A stretch of 64,000 nucleotides of DNA from Lysobacterales bacterium 15-68-25 (GTDB lineage: Bacteria; Pseudomonadota; Gammaproteobacteria; Xanthomonadales; Rhodanobacteraceae): NCBI GenBank assembly GCA_002279065.1, contig NCKB01000004.1, forward strand, positions 124,001 to 188,000, read 5' to 3'. The notes below the pieces were generated by a model. The model saw nothing but the letters and a program-made list of their open reading frames with translations. It did no database searches and was not told the origin of the DNA. This document shows, one piece after another, positions 49,985 through 63,700 of the stretch. How positions within the stretch are numbered: the stretch's first letter is position 1; the number at the start of each line of letters is the position of its first letter. The position numbers were made by a program, and so were the translations under genes.

Positions 49985-50017
49985 GCCCGGCTCCGCGGTA
50001 CCGCCGCGGGGCCGGGC
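49985..50017 (+). terminator. GC hairpin after the efflux pump gene
   Basis: Two stacked stems (49985-49991 with 50011-50017; 49993-49998 with 50004-50009) separated by a single mismatch, loop TACCG. No T-tract. It separates the efflux operon from the acyltransferase gene. Confidence 0.5.
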
Positions 50018-50046
50018 CACGCACCCGAACGCCGGACCAGGACCTG

Positions 50047-51126
50047 ATGGCGCGCAAGCACGCACCGAACCAAAGCAGCACCGACATTTCCGCCATCGTC
50101 GCGTCCACCGCGCCGGACCACGCCAACAACTTCGACGCCCTGCGCCTGGCCGCCGCGTGGATGGTGATGGCTTCGCACCAGTACTTCTTCCTCGGCCGCG
50201 CACAGCCGTCGCCGCTGGGCCACACCCTGGGCGAGCTGGCGGTGATGGTGTTCTTCGCCCTCAGCGGCTACCTGGTGACCGAAAGCTGGTACCGCGATCC
50301 GCATATCGTGCGGTTCCTGCTGCGGCGGATGCTGCGGATCTGGCCGGCGCTGGCCGCCGCGACCCTGCTCATCGCGCTGGCCGGTGCCGCCCTCAGCACG
50401 GTGCCGCCCGGCCGCTACTTCGGGCACGACACCGTCCAGTTCATCATCCGCAACCTGCAGCTGCGCCAGGCGTTCCATCTGCCGGGCGTGTTCGACGACA
50501 TGCCGGGAGCGGCGGTCAACGGCAGCTGGTGGACGATCCGGCTTGAAACCAAGTGCTACCTGTACCTCGGCGCGCTGGGCCTGCTCGGCCTGCGCCGGCG
50601 CTGGCTGTCGCTGCTTGCGCTGGCGACCTGCCTGGTGCTGTTCATCCGCACCTTGCCCGGCCACGCCGAAGCCGACGCGGCCCGCAACCTGTACGTGCTC
50701 TACGCAGGCTTCTTCTTCACCGGCACCTGCGCGTGGCAGTACCGGACTGAGCTGGTGCGGGCGAGGCGCTGGGGATGGCTGGCGATTCCGGCGCTGCTGG
50801 CCGCGGCCTTCGCCCTCCGGCAACCCGCACTGGCCGAATGGGCGCTGGTTCCGGCGACGGTGTTCGGCATCGGCGCGCGTAGCACGCCGGGGCTGCGTGC
50901 GGCCGGGCGGTTCGGCGACCTCTCCTACGGCACCTACCTGTATGCGTTTTTCGTGCAGCAGGCGGTGATCCGCGCCTGGCCTGGCACGTCGTCGCTGGCT
51001 GGAATGCTGCTGGTGGCGATGATCGGCACCAGCGCCATCGCCTGGGCGTCATGGCACGTCGTCGAACAGCCCGCGCTGCGGCTCAAGCGCCAGCTGCGGT
51101 CCTGGTTCCCCGATCACGCGCCATGA
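50047..51126 (+). CDS. Acyltransferase family 3 (OafA/YrhL-like) membrane protein
   Basis: 359 aa integral membrane O-acyltransferase. The family features are present: FDALRLAAAWMVMASHQYFF with the catalytic-type His, RRMLRIWPALAAATLL, and about ten hydrophobic helices. Such enzymes acetylate surface polysaccharide, peptidoglycan or small molecules. The protein starts 73 bases after the pump gene; an intervening hairpin suggests independent expression. The substrate is unknown. Confidence 0.88.
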   Translation: MARKHAPNQSSTDISAIVASTAPDHANNFDALRLAAAWMVMASHQYFFLGRAQPSPLGHTLGELAVMVFFALSGYLVTESWYRDPHIVRFLLRRMLRIWPALAAATLLIALAGAALSTVPPGRYFGHDTVQFIIRNLQLRQAFHLPGVFDDMPGAAVNGSWWTIRLETKCYLYLGALGLLGLRRRWLSLLALATCLVLFIRTLPGHAEADAARNLYVLYAGFFFTGTCAWQYRTELVRARRWGWLAIPALLAAAFALRQPALAEWALVPATVFGIGARSTPGLRAAGRFGDLSYGTYLYAFFVQQAVIRAWPGTSSLAGMLLVAMIGTSAIAWASWHVVEQPALRLKRQLRSWFPDHAP

Positions 51127-51150
51127 CGCCCCAACCCGGGGCCAAAATGA

Positions 51151-51180
51151 GCGGCCGGCGGGCATGTACCCGCCGGCCGC
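51151..51180. terminator. Bidirectional GC hairpin between convergent genes
   Basis: Perfect 12-bp stem (51151-51162 with 51169-51180), six-base loop, centred between the acyltransferase and acyl-CoA dehydrogenase stops. No T-tract on either strand. Confidence 0.6.
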
Positions 51181-51199
51181 CTTCGATCGGAACGGATGA

Positions 51200-52360
<1,161 letters not shown>

Positions 52361-52442
52361 GAAATGCTCCGGGCTGGTATCGGAAACCGGCCATTTTAGC
52401 GGGTCGCCGGCACCGGCTCCGGTGCAACGCAGCAATCGAACC

Positions 52443-52715
52443 TCAGCCGCCGTGCGCGTGAATGTCCAGGATGGCCTGGGATATGCGTTGCCGCTCATGT
52501 TCACGCTGCTGGGCGGCCGAGGGACAGTCACCGAGCGACACCACCGGCGTGCCGTCGCTGCAGACCTTGTTGGCCGTGGGCAGTTGCGCGGTCGCCGCCG
52601 GGCGGTCCGGCAACATGCGGGCGGCCTTCACCATACCGGCCGGCGTGGTCTGACAGCCGGCCAGCGTGACCACGGAAACAGTGAGCGCACACAGGCACGC
52701 GATGGTCCGTCTCAT
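52443..52715 (-). CDS. Small lipoprotein of unknown function
   Basis: 90 aa with signal peptide and lipobox LAGC (Cys21), so it should be lipid-anchored, probably at the outer membrane. The mature part has two further Cys (VCSDGTPVVSLGDCPSAAQQ) and a charged helix (QQREHERQRISQAILDIHA). AAGGAGGAG 6 bases before the ATG supports it as a real gene. Not recognised. It is upstream of the acyl-CoA dehydrogenase gene on the same strand (82 bases) and divergent from the ArsR-methyltransferase gene. Confidence 0.78.
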   Translation of the reverse strand: MRRTIACLCALTVSVVTLAGCQTTPAGMVKAARMLPDRPAATAQLPTANKVCSDGTPVVSLGDCPSAAQQREHERQRISQAILDIHAHGG

Positions 52716-52795
52716 GGGTAGCTCCTCCTTGAGGTCTGAAAAGGGGCACGGGCGACGAAGTGTCGCTGCACGACAGCCTGTCAGAGCATGCGCTA

Positions 52796-52824
52796 TTGAC
52801 TCTGCCCGCCACGATCCCTAGCCT
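52796..52824 (+). promoter_or_regulatory. Promoter of the ArsR-methyltransferase/metH operon
   Basis: TTGACT (52796-52801), 17-base spacer, TAGCCT (52819-52824), about 33 bases upstream of the start codon. An AT-rich TATC...GATA arrangement (52827-52843) between it and the ATG is a candidate repressor site. Confidence 0.55.
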
Positions 52825-52856
52825 TTTATCTTTGCATCTCGATACAGGGATATTTC

Positions 52857-53783
52857 ATGGATCTGGCCACCGCCTCCAGTGTGCTGCGCCTGCTGGCCGA
52901 CCCGACCCGGGTGCGGTTGCTCGCCCTCCTTGAAAGCGAGGAGCTGACGGTGGCGGAGCTGGCTGCGGTGCTGCACCTGGCCCAACCGCGCGTCTCCACC
53001 CATCTGGCCAAGCTCAAGGAGGCCAATCTGGTGCGCGACCGCCGCGCCGGCGTCTCGGCCTACTACCGCGCCAACACCGAGGGTGACGAACACCAGCATC
53101 AGCTGGTGAAGTCGCTGCGCGAGAGTATCGACGATGCCCTGCTGCGCGAGGATGCCGAACGCGTCCCGGCGGTGCTCGCCCAGCGCGCCCGCGAGGCCGG
53201 CTGGGCCGACACCGTGGCCGGCGACATGGAGCGGCATTATTCCCCCGGTCGCACCTGGGAGACGCTGGCCCGGTCGCTGCTGCAGTTGCTGGAAACCGGC
53301 GACGTGCTGGACATCGCCTCCGGCGACGGCATCACCGCCGAACTGCTGGCCCCGCACGCCCGCTCGATCGTCTGCATCGACTCCAGCGAACGCGTGGTGG
53401 AGGCCGCCGCGCGCCGGCTCCAGCCATTCGCCAACGTCGAGGTGCGCCAGGGCGACATGCAGGACCTGCAGCTCGGCGACCGCCGCTTCGACCTGGTGCT
53501 GATGCTGCATGCCCTCACCTACGCCGACCAGCCTGCGCGGGCCGTGGCCGAGGCCGCAGCGGTGCTGCGGCCCGGAGGCCGCCTGCTGGCGGTGACGCTC
53601 GGCGAGCACGACCACCGTGCGGCGGTGGAGCCGTTCGACCACATCAACCTCGGCTTCTCGCTCAAGCAGCTCGGCGCTTTCGCCACCGCCGCCGGGCTGG
53701 AGGTCGTCAGCGCCAACCGCCTGAGCCGCGAGCGCAAGGCGCCGCATTTCGAAGTCATCAGCCTGCTGGCACGCAAGCCTTGA
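52857..53783 (+). CDS. ArsR-family regulator fused to a SAM-dependent methyltransferase domain
   Basis: 308 aa. Residues 1-95 are an ArsR/SmtB winged helix ([40 protein letters not shown]) without the metal-binding Cys of helix 3, so it is unlikely to be a metal sensor. Residues ~130-300 form a class I methyltransferase fold with the SAM loop [16 protein letters not shown], acidic motif [14 protein letters not shown] and [14 protein letters not shown]. It leads a plus-strand operon with both metH genes (22-base gap). The methyltransferase-like domain may sense SAM or SAH; a true methylation role is also possible. Confidence 0.88.
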   Translation: MDLATASSVLRLLADPTRVRLLALLESEELTVAELAAVLHLAQPRVSTHLAKLKEANLVRDRRAGVSAYYRANTEGDEHQHQLVKSLRESIDDALLREDAERVPAVLAQRAREAGWADTVAGDMERHYSPGRTWETLARSLLQLLETGDVLDIASGDGITAELLAPHARSIVCIDSSERVVEAAARRLQPFANVEVRQGDMQDLQLGDRRFDLVLMLHALTYADQPARAVAEAAAVLRPGGRLLAVTLGEHDHRAAVEPFDHINLGFSLKQLGAFATAAGLEVVSANRLSRERKAPHFEVISLLARKP

Positions 53784-53805
53784 GGCCACGTTTCCCGGAG
53801 TTCCC

Positions 53806-54885
53806 ATGACCACCCTGCCCTGGCTGCATCCCGATCGCGTCGCCCGGCTCGAGGCCGCGTTGCGCGAGCGAATCCTGATCCTCGACGGCGGCATGGGCAC
53901 CATGCTGCAGGGGCACCGACTGGACGAGTCGGCCTTCCGTGGCGAGCGCTTTGCCGACGGACACGACAGCGCGCACGCGCACGGCCACCCGGGGGCCTGC
54001 GACCTGAAGGGCAACAACGACCTGCTCACGCTGACCCAGCCGGAGATCATCCGCGGCGTGCACACCGCCTACCTGGAAGCCGGCGCCGACCTGGTCGAGA
54101 CCAACACCTTCAATTCCACCCGGATCAGCCAGGCCGACTACCACCTCGAACACCTCGCCTACGAGCTCAACCGTGCCGGCGCCGCGCTGGCCCGCTCGGC
54201 CTGCGACGCCATGACGTCGAAAACGCCGGACAAGCCGCGTTTCGTGATCGGCGTGCTCGGGCCCACCAGCCGCACCGCCTCGCTGTCGCCCGACGTCAAC
54301 GACCCGGGCTTCCGCAACGTGACGTTCGAGGAACTGGCGGCCAACTACACCGAGTCGGCGCGCGGCCTGATCGACGGCGGCGCCGACGTGATCATGGTCG
54401 AGACCATCTTCGACACACTGAATGCCAAGGCGGCGCTGTTCGCACTGTCCGAGCTGTTCCGGGAGATCGGCGCACGGCTGCCGGTGATGATCTCCGGCAC
54501 CATCACCGACCGTTCCGGCCGCACCCTCTCCGGGCAGACCGCCGAGGCGTTCTACTACTCGGTGCAGCACGCACGGCCGCTGTCGGTGGGCCTGAACTGC
54601 GCGCTCGGCGCCGCCGACCTGCGCCCGCACATCCAGACCCTCTCGCGAGTGGCGGACAGCTACGTCAGCACCCATCCGAACGCCGGCCTGCCCAATGCCT
54701 TCGGCGAGTACGACGAGACACCCGAGCAGATGGCCGCGGTGATCCGCGGCTTCGCCAAGGACGGCCTGCTCAACCTCGTGGGCGGCTGCTGCGGCACCAC
54801 GCCGGCGCACATCCGCGCCATCGCCGAGGCGGTCAGGGATTGCGCGCCACGCACGCTGCCCGCCGCCGGGGAGCGCGCGGCCTGA
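53806..54885 (+). CDS. Methionine synthase, homocysteine-binding subunit (split MetH, N-part)
   Basis: 359 aa, equivalent to the first domain of cobalamin-dependent MetH. It binds zinc and homocysteine: the three zinc-type Cys are visible in GLNCALGA and [12 protein letters not shown], and the barrel begins [19 protein letters not shown]. The ORF has its own ATG with CGGAG upstream and a proper stop; the remaining MetH domains are in the next gene 41 bases on. Together they should transfer the methyl group of methyl-tetrahydrofolate to homocysteine. Confidence 0.93.
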   Translation: MTTLPWLHPDRVARLEAALRERILILDGGMGTMLQGHRLDESAFRGERFADGHDSAHAHGHPGACDLKGNNDLLTLTQPEIIRGVHTAYLEAGADLVETNTFNSTRISQADYHLEHLAYELNRAGAALARSACDAMTSKTPDKPRFVIGVLGPTSRTASLSPDVNDPGFRNVTFEELAANYTESARGLIDGGADVIMVETIFDTLNAKAALFALSELFREIGARLPVMISGTITDRSGRTLSGQTAEAFYYSVQHARPLSVGLNCALGAADLRPHIQTLSRVADSYVSTHPNAGLPNAFGEYDETPEQMAAVIRGFAKDGLLNLVGGCCGTTPAHIRAIAEAVRDCAPRTLPAAGERAA

Positions 54886-54926
54886 GCCGCGCCCCCGTCC
54901 CACCGCCTCCCGAACGAAGTCTCCGC

Positions 54927-57611
<2,685 letters not shown>

Positions 57612-57622
57612 GGCCCCCGAGG

Positions 57623-57683
57623 GAGCGCGCCCTGCGCGCGACCGTGCCGCAGGGGCGGCGGCAGTCGCGCACTGGATGCGCTC
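57623..57683. repeat. Inverted pair of REP-like elements (REPIN-like)
   Basis: The 20-mers at 57623-57642 (GAGCGCGCCCTGCGCGCGAC) and 57664-57683 (reverse complement GAGCGCATCCAGTGCGCGAC) match at 16 of 20 positions in opposite orientation, 21 bases apart. Their sequence resembles REP elements of Pseudomonas and xanthomonads. The pair lies between metH and the convergent LAB_N gene. Confidence 0.6.
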
Positions 57684-57745
57684 TTGCGAACCGGGAATAT
57701 CCGCGATCGATGGGCGCCGCTCGTGCCTGGACCGCCCCCGGCAAC

Positions 57746-58087
57746 TCAGCCGGTCGCGTCGCCGGTGATGCTGTTCTTCTGGTGCCGCAGGTGGACCACC
57801 AGGTTGTAGACCGAGACGAACACCGGGAAGAAGTTGGACAGGATGCCCACCGAGTCGTTCTTGCCGACGATGAAGTAAGCCAGCAGCAGCGAGCTGCCCA
57901 TCACCGACAGCCACCAGAACGCCAGCGGCATCACCACCCGTTTGTGCTTGCGCGTGTAGTAGAGCTGCACGAACCAGCGGCTGGTGAACATCAGCGTGCC
58001 GGCGTACCCGACCATCTTCCAGGGCGTCAGCTCGAAGCGATGCAGGGCATCGAGGATGTGCTGGATAGGCTGCGCGAAGGTGTCCAT
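57746..58087 (-). CDS. Lipid-A-disaccharide synthase N-terminal-like (LAB_N) membrane protein
   Basis: 113 aa protein with three hydrophobic helices. WKMVGYAGTLMFTSRWFVQL and RVVMPLAFWWLSVMGSSLLL match the LAB_N family, short membrane proteins often found near lipid or glycan genes; the function is unproven. The ATG at 58087 was preferred over the frame's first ATG at 58126 by family fit; both lack a strong ribosome-binding site. Confidence 0.82.
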   Translation of the reverse strand: MDTFAQPIQHILDALHRFELTPWKMVGYAGTLMFTSRWFVQLYYTRKHKRVVMPLAFWWLSVMGSSLLLAYFIVGKNDSVGILSNFFPVFVSVYNLVVHLRHQKNSITGDATG

Positions 58088-58221
58088 GGAAAGGTCATCC
58101 GGAGGGTTGACTGGCCATTGTAGCAACGGACTCCGCGGCAGCCGGCTATCGGCCCGCCAGGAAACCGGAGCAGGAGTGTTGACCGGCGCAGGGACACCCC
58201 GTATATTTGCGCGCTCTCGGC

Positions 58222-58296
58222 GGGCGGTTAGCTCAGCGGTAGAGCACTGCCTTCACACGGCAGGTGTCACAAGTTCGATCCTTGTACCGCCCACCA
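58222..58296 (+). tRNA. tRNA-Val (anticodon CAC)
   Basis: 75 nt including an encoded CCA. Acceptor stem GGGCGGT pairs with ACCGCCC; D-arm AGCTCAGCGGTAGAGC; anticodon stem-loop CTGCC-TTCACAC-GGCAG with CAC anticodon; T-arm ACAAGTTCGATCCTTGT. It has its own terminator-like hairpin and no neighbouring tRNA. Confidence 0.96.
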
Positions 58297-58305
58297 CCGA
58301 ATCGA

Positions 58306-58338
58306 CGAAACGGGCCCGGCAATGCCGGGCCCGTTTCG
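58306..58338 (+). terminator. Long hairpin after tRNA-Val
   Basis: Fifteen-bp perfect stem (58306-58320 with 58324-58338), AAT loop. The T residues lie inside the descending arm and no T-tract follows, but position and strength fit a terminator. Confidence 0.75.
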
Positions 58339-58469
58339 TATGGGGCGCCCGGCCATCCATTCAATGACCGCCGGCACAGCCTGACGGAGTGGGTACGCGC
58401 TACGCTCCGCCCCGAAGACGGACCTTCTCCCCCGCCGCCACGTGAAGTGCGGCCAAGCAGAGGTGTCTG

Positions 58470-60755
58470 ATGCTTCCTGCGCCCACCCTCGACAACGAAA
58501 CGGATCGGCTCGCCCTGCTCGGGTGGCCGGGGCTGCCTCACCTGCCCGACGATCCCGTGCTAGACCGGATCACCCGCACGGCGACCCGGCTCTTCGCCGT
58601 GCCCGTCGCGATGGTCACCCTGGTCGAGCGCGGCCGCCCGCAGTGCGCCTCGCGCCACGGCCTGGACCCGGGAGATGTGCCGGGGTACGCGTCGTTCTGC
58701 ATCCGGGCCATGCAGCAGCCGGCGGCAATGGTGGTCGCTGACGCTGCCTGCGATGCCCGCTTCCGCGACGACCCGCTGGTGAACGGCCCGCCGTACGTCC
58801 GCTTCTACGCCGGCCGCTCCGTGCGCTCGCGCGAGGGTGTGGTGCTCGGCACGCTGTGCCTGATCGACCATCGGCCGCGCACCCTCGACAGCGACGGACT
58901 GGCCGCACTGGACGACCTGGCGGACATGGTGCAGTCCCACTTCCGCGATCTCGAACTCGCTTCGGAGACCCGCGCCATCGAGGCCTCGCTGGAACGCAGC
59001 GAGACCCTGCTTGCACGAACCGCCGCGCACGCCGCGGTCGGCATCGCCGTGGCTTCCACGGACGGTCGCTGGCTGGAGATGAACCAGCGCTTCTGCGACA
59101 TCCTTGGCCATCCGCGCACCGCACTGCTCGGCGCCCACGTCGCCGCTTTCGTCCATCCCGACGACCGCGAGCCCGGCCTGGCCATGGCGCGACGCGTGCT
59201 GCACGGTGACGCCGAGGCACTGGACACGGAATTGCGCTTCGTTCGTGCCGACGGCGATTGCTCGTGGACCCAGGTCGGCGCGTCGGTGCTGCGCGATCGA
59301 CGCGGCCACCCCGAGAATCTCGTCGTGGTCGTCACGGACATCAACGCGCGCAAGTCCGTCGAACGCGACCTCGAAAGCCTGCAGTACGCCCTGGAGCAAC
59401 GCGTCGCCGAGCGCACCGGGGAGCTGCACCGCACCGTGGTACGGCTGCAGGCGGAAATCGCCGCACGCGAAGCGGCGCAGCGCGCCCTGACGGAGGAAAA
59501 GGAACGCTTCGAGACCACGCTCGAACTCGCCTCGGATGCCTTCGTCGAAGTGGATGCCGACGACCGCATCGTGTCCTGGAACCGATCGGCCGAAGTGATC
59601 TTCGGCTGGTCGCGCGACGAGGCGATCGGACGCTCGCTGGCCGAGACCATCGTGCCGGCGCCGATGCGCGCAAGGCACCTGGAGGCGTTTCGCAGCTTCA
59701 TGGCCGGCGCCCCGGATACCGGCCACCTGGTCGGCCGTCGGCTCGAACTGAGCGGACTGCGGCACGGCGTCGAGGAGTTCCCGCTGGAGCTGACGCTGGG
59801 AGCCACCCGTGTCGGCGGCCGCATGCTGGCCAACGCCTTCCTCCGCGACATCAGCCGCCGCAAGGCGGACGAGCTGGCGCTGCTCGCCAGCGCCGAGCGG
59901 CTGAGGACCGTTACCGACAACGCCCCCGCGATGATCGCCTACATCGACCGGGACCTGCGCTACCGCTTCCACAACCGGGCCTACGCGGACTGGTTCGGCG
60001 TCGCACCGGACGCGCTGCTTGGCGTCCGGGTACCCGATTTCTGGGGCGAGGCGACCTATGCGCAGTTGCAGCCCGTCGTCGATCGCGTGCTGGCCGGGCA
60101 TCGGGCTTCCATGGAGTACTCGCTGCCCGGAAGGACCGGGCCGATGTGGTTCTACGCCAGCCTGGTACCGGACGTGACCGAAGATCACACGGTTGCAGGC
60201 TTCTACCTGTTCGCCCAGGACGTCACGGAGCGCAAGCAGCTCTACGAGCGCATCGAGCACGAGGCGATGCACGATCCACTGACCGCCCTGCCGAACCGCC
60301 GCGCGCTGATGCAGCGCCTGCACGAGGCGATGGCCCGGGCCCGCCGGCATGCCCGGTCGATGGCGGTGTTGTTCATGGACCTGGACAACTTCAAGCAGAT
60401 GAACGACACGCTGGGCCACGAGTTCGGCGATGCCGTGTTGCGCCACTTCGCCGGCACCGTTCGCGCCGCCGTGCGCGACACCGACTACGTCGCCCGCCTG
60501 GCAGGCGACGAATTCGTGATCGTGCTCGAAGATCTCGATCCGGTCCGCGAGCGCGCGGGCGACCTCGGTCGGGCCCTGCTCGAGCGGCTGGCCGTGGACC
60601 AGGAGATCCAGGGAGTTGCCGTTCGGCTGTCGGCGAGCATCGGCGTGGCCGTGCACGAAGGTGGCGACGAGGAGACGCCACAGGAGCTTCTCCGGCGTGC
60701 CGATGCCGCGATGTACCGCGCGAAAGCCTCCGGCAGGCAGCAACTGGCGTTCTGA
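58470..60755 (+). CDS. GAF-PAS-PAS-PAS-GGDEF diguanylate cyclase
   Basis: 761 aa, apparently cytosolic. GAF domain about residues 25-165 (GTLCLIDHRPRTLDSDG); three PAS modules (~185-290, 355-465, 475-590: GRWLEMNQRFCDILGHP, DRIVSWNRSAEVIFGWS, RYRFHNRAYADWFGV) with a coiled-coil stretch between the first two; GGDEF domain ~595-761. The active-site motif is AGDEF at residues 678-682, an accepted variant, with an RDTD inhibitory site five residues before it and metal Asp in FMDLDNFKQMNDTLGH. It should make c-di-GMP in response to an unknown signal. AGAGG lies 7 bases before the ATG. It converges on the next gene with 7 bases between stops. Confidence 0.92.
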   Translation: MLPAPTLDNETDRLALLGWPGLPHLPDDPVLDRITRTATRLFAVPVAMVTLVERGRPQCASRHGLDPGDVPGYASFCIRAMQQPAAMVVADAACDARFRDDPLVNGPPYVRFYAGRSVRSREGVVLGTLCLIDHRPRTLDSDGLAALDDLADMVQSHFRDLELASETRAIEASLERSETLLARTAAHAAVGIAVASTDGRWLEMNQRFCDILGHPRTALLGAHVAAFVHPDDREPGLAMARRVLHGDAEALDTELRFVRADGDCSWTQVGASVLRDRRGHPENLVVVVTDINARKSVERDLESLQYALEQRVAERTGELHRTVVRLQAEIAAREAAQRALTEEKERFETTLELASDAFVEVDADDRIVSWNRSAEVIFGWSRDEAIGRSLAETIVPAPMRARHLEAFRSFMAGAPDTGHLVGRRLELSGLRHGVEEFPLELTLGATRVGGRMLANAFLRDISRRKADELALLASAERLRTVTDNAPAMIAYIDRDLRYRFHNRAYADWFGVAPDALLGVRVPDFWGEATYAQLQPVVDRVLAGHRASMEYSLPGRTGPMWFYASLVPDVTEDHTVAGFYLFAQDVTERKQLYERIEHEAMHDPLTALPNRRALMQRLHEAMARARRHARSMAVLFMDLDNFKQMNDTLGHEFGDAVLRHFAGTVRAAVRDTDYVARLAGDEFVIVLEDLDPVRERAGDLGRALLERLAVDQEIQGVAVRLSASIGVAVHEGGDEETPQELLRRADAAMYRAKASGRQQLAF

Positions 60756-60762
60756 CTTCCCC

Positions 60763-63700
60763 CTACGCCGCCGCGCGAAGCCGCTCCTCGATGCGTACCT
60801 GCTCGATCAGGAGGTCGAGGAACTGCTGCCGTCGCTGGCGGTATTGCGGATCGTGGGGGCCTGCCGCGGCAGCGACATGCATGGCGACGTGCGCCGCATG
60901 GGCGGCGCGCAGGTTCGCACCGCCGGCCAGCGCGGCGTCGAGATAGCCTCCCGTCGCACAGTGACCCTCGGCGTGGTAACGCCAGAACTCCGGCCCGGCA
61001 GGAAGGGCGAGAAGCTGCTCCTCCCAGAGCAACGCGCTGGCCAGGGCGCCCAGGGCGGTGGCCGGTCGCGAGGTATCCCAGCCCCAGTGGAATCCCTCCA
61101 GCCAACCGGGCAACTGTCCAGGCGGCATCGGGCGCGCCAGCGCATAGCCCTGCCCCATGTCCGCACCCAGCCACAGGGCGGCCTCGATCAACCCGGGCGT
61201 TTCCAGGCCCTCGACCACCACCTCGAGCCCCAGGTCGTGCCCGAGACGGACGAGCTGGCGAATGAAACGCAGCGTGCGCAGTGGATCATCCACCACCTGC
61301 ATGACGATCGCCTGGTCGATCTTGACCCGGTCGAACGGCCACTGGTGCAGCCGGATCAGCGAGCTGTAGCCGGCACCCAGGTCGTCCTCCACCAGCCGCA
61401 CGCCAAGGGCCTTGAGGGCGCGCATGCCCGCCATCACCGGCGCCGCACTGTGGTCGGCACCGACCGGCGACTCGAGGATTTCCAGCAGCAGCGAATCGAC
61501 CGGACAACGCCCCTCGGACAGGACGGCCGCGGCGGCCTCGGCATAGCGCGGGTCCTCCAGCGCTGCAGCCGGCATGTTCACCGACACGTCCACCGCGTGG
61601 CCGAGCTGGAACAGTACCTCGCGCTGGCGGGTCGCCAGCGACAGCACCTGGCGAAACAGCACCACCAGGTCGTCATCCCCCAACGCCGGAAGAAAGCGGG
61701 CAGGCGCCAGCAGTACCCCGTCCTTGTCGTGCAGGCGCGCCAGCGCCTCCAGTTCGGAAACGCGCCCGTCGGCCAGGCGCACGACCGGCTGGTAGTGCAC
61801 ATGCAGGGACTCGGTCGAGATCAGCGCGCGCCAGCGCTCGCGCACGAAGAACGGCAGCAGCTCCGTCCCCGGTCGCGGCGGCACCAGACGTGCCAGGGCG
61901 AGATCGAGCAGATTCTTCAGCTGGTCGACGAAAGCCTGCTGGTCCTCGCTCTGGAAGCCGCCGGAGTACGAGCTGTAGATCGTGAGCACCGCCGACGGCG
62001 TGGGCGGCAACGGGCAGAGCGGGATGGCCACGCTGGAGACGATGCCGATCGAGAGCGCCCTGTCGCGCCAGCTGATCATCGCCGGGTCGGTGGCGTAATG
62101 CAGGCAGCGTTGCACCTGTCCGGTGCGCCAAGCGCGCCCGCTCGGACCGCCGCCCTGGGGGCTGTCCGAGTTCACCCGGATCGGCGCGGCCTCGCCGCGG
62201 GCCAGCACCCGCAGGTATTCGGCAAACGCCTCGCCGCCGACCGCCTCGTAGGTCAGTTGCCCGCTTTCGTCGGGACGGCCGACCGCACATGAGCAGATCT
62301 CGTCGTGTTCGGCGAGTGTGTCCACCACCCCCTGGATCAGCTCGAGATAACCGTCCGCCGACCATGCCAGCGCATTGAGGCGCGCCAGCAGGGCCACGCG
62401 CTCGCGCTGCAGTTCGCGCATGCTCTCCAGCTGCCACTGCCGCTCCAGCCCCAGCCGCTGCAGCACGATGCTCAGCGGGCGACGGTCGGTCACCGACAGG
62501 CTGCCGAAGCGCTGCGCGATGAGGTCCCGCAACCGCTCGACGCTCTCCAGCAGCCAGACCTCCTCCAGGCCGGCCGAGGCATGGAAGCGACCGGCCCGGG
62601 TCGCCTGGGAGCGATGCGACTCGATGTCCAGGTCCGGCAGGATGAGCAGCCGCACATGCCGTGCGATGCGCCCCGCCAGCAACAGGTGGTCTTGCTCCGG
62701 CAGCACCGCGAACAGCCGCTCGATGCCCTCGTGCGCGCGCAGCTCGCCGATGAATGCGTCGACGAGTCCGGGCACCAGCGGGTCGGCAAGTGCCGACCAC
62801 GGCCGCAGCAGGCTTTCTGCGAGTTCGCCGTAGGGGACCAGGCTGCGCCCTTCGAACTCGGGGGCATCGGAGGACGGCCCGCCCGTAGCGAGCGGCGTCG
62901 ACCACCAGCGCTCGCGCTGCCGCTTGCGCGCCTTGACCTGATACATCGCCTGGTCGGCGCGGCGCAGCAACTGCTGTCCGCCACTCGCCTCATGGTCGGG
63001 AAACAGGGCGATGCCCAGGCTGGCGGCCAGCTCGAACACCTCGCCGTCGACCCGCATGGGCTCGCGCAAGGCCACCCACAGGCGGTCCAGCAACGGCTCG
63101 AGTTCGGCATCGCGGCGCAGGCCCTCGCAGACGATCACGAATTCATCGCCGCCCAGGCGGGCAATGTAATCGTCCGGCCGCAACGCACCACGCAGGCGGC
63201 GTGCCACTTCGACCAGCAACAGGTCGCCCGTGGCATGGCCGTAGCGGTCGTTGATCGGCTTGAGGTCGTCCAGGTCGAGCATGCCCACGGCGACCAGCCG
63301 TTCGTTGCGCTCGGCACGCTCCAAGGCGCACTCCAGATGCATGTCCAGCGCGCGCCGGTTCGGCAGTCCGGTCAGCGCGTCGTGCAGGGCCAGGTAGGTC
63401 TGTCGCTGCTGTTCCTCGATCTGCGCCCGACGGCGCTCGTGCTGGCGCAGGGCCAGGCCGGCCACTTCGGCCAACTCGTCGAGCACACGGCACATTTCCT
63501 CGTCGAACGCATCCTCCTCGGGCGTGATCAGGGCGAACACGCCGACCGGCGTGGCGGCCCGCCCAGATGCATGGTCGGGTGCCGGGATCGGCCAACAGCC
63601 GGAAGCCCCCATGCCCGACAGCAGCCCATGCCGCCATATCGGTGACATGTCGCTGCGCTCGCTCGGACGGATCCGGATCTGTGGCCTGCCCTCGCGCAAC

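Noticed and set aside
45606-50225. A minus-strand open frame of over 1500 codons across the efflux genes
   Set aside because: Low-complexity antisense of the adaptor and pump genes, no domain or start signal.
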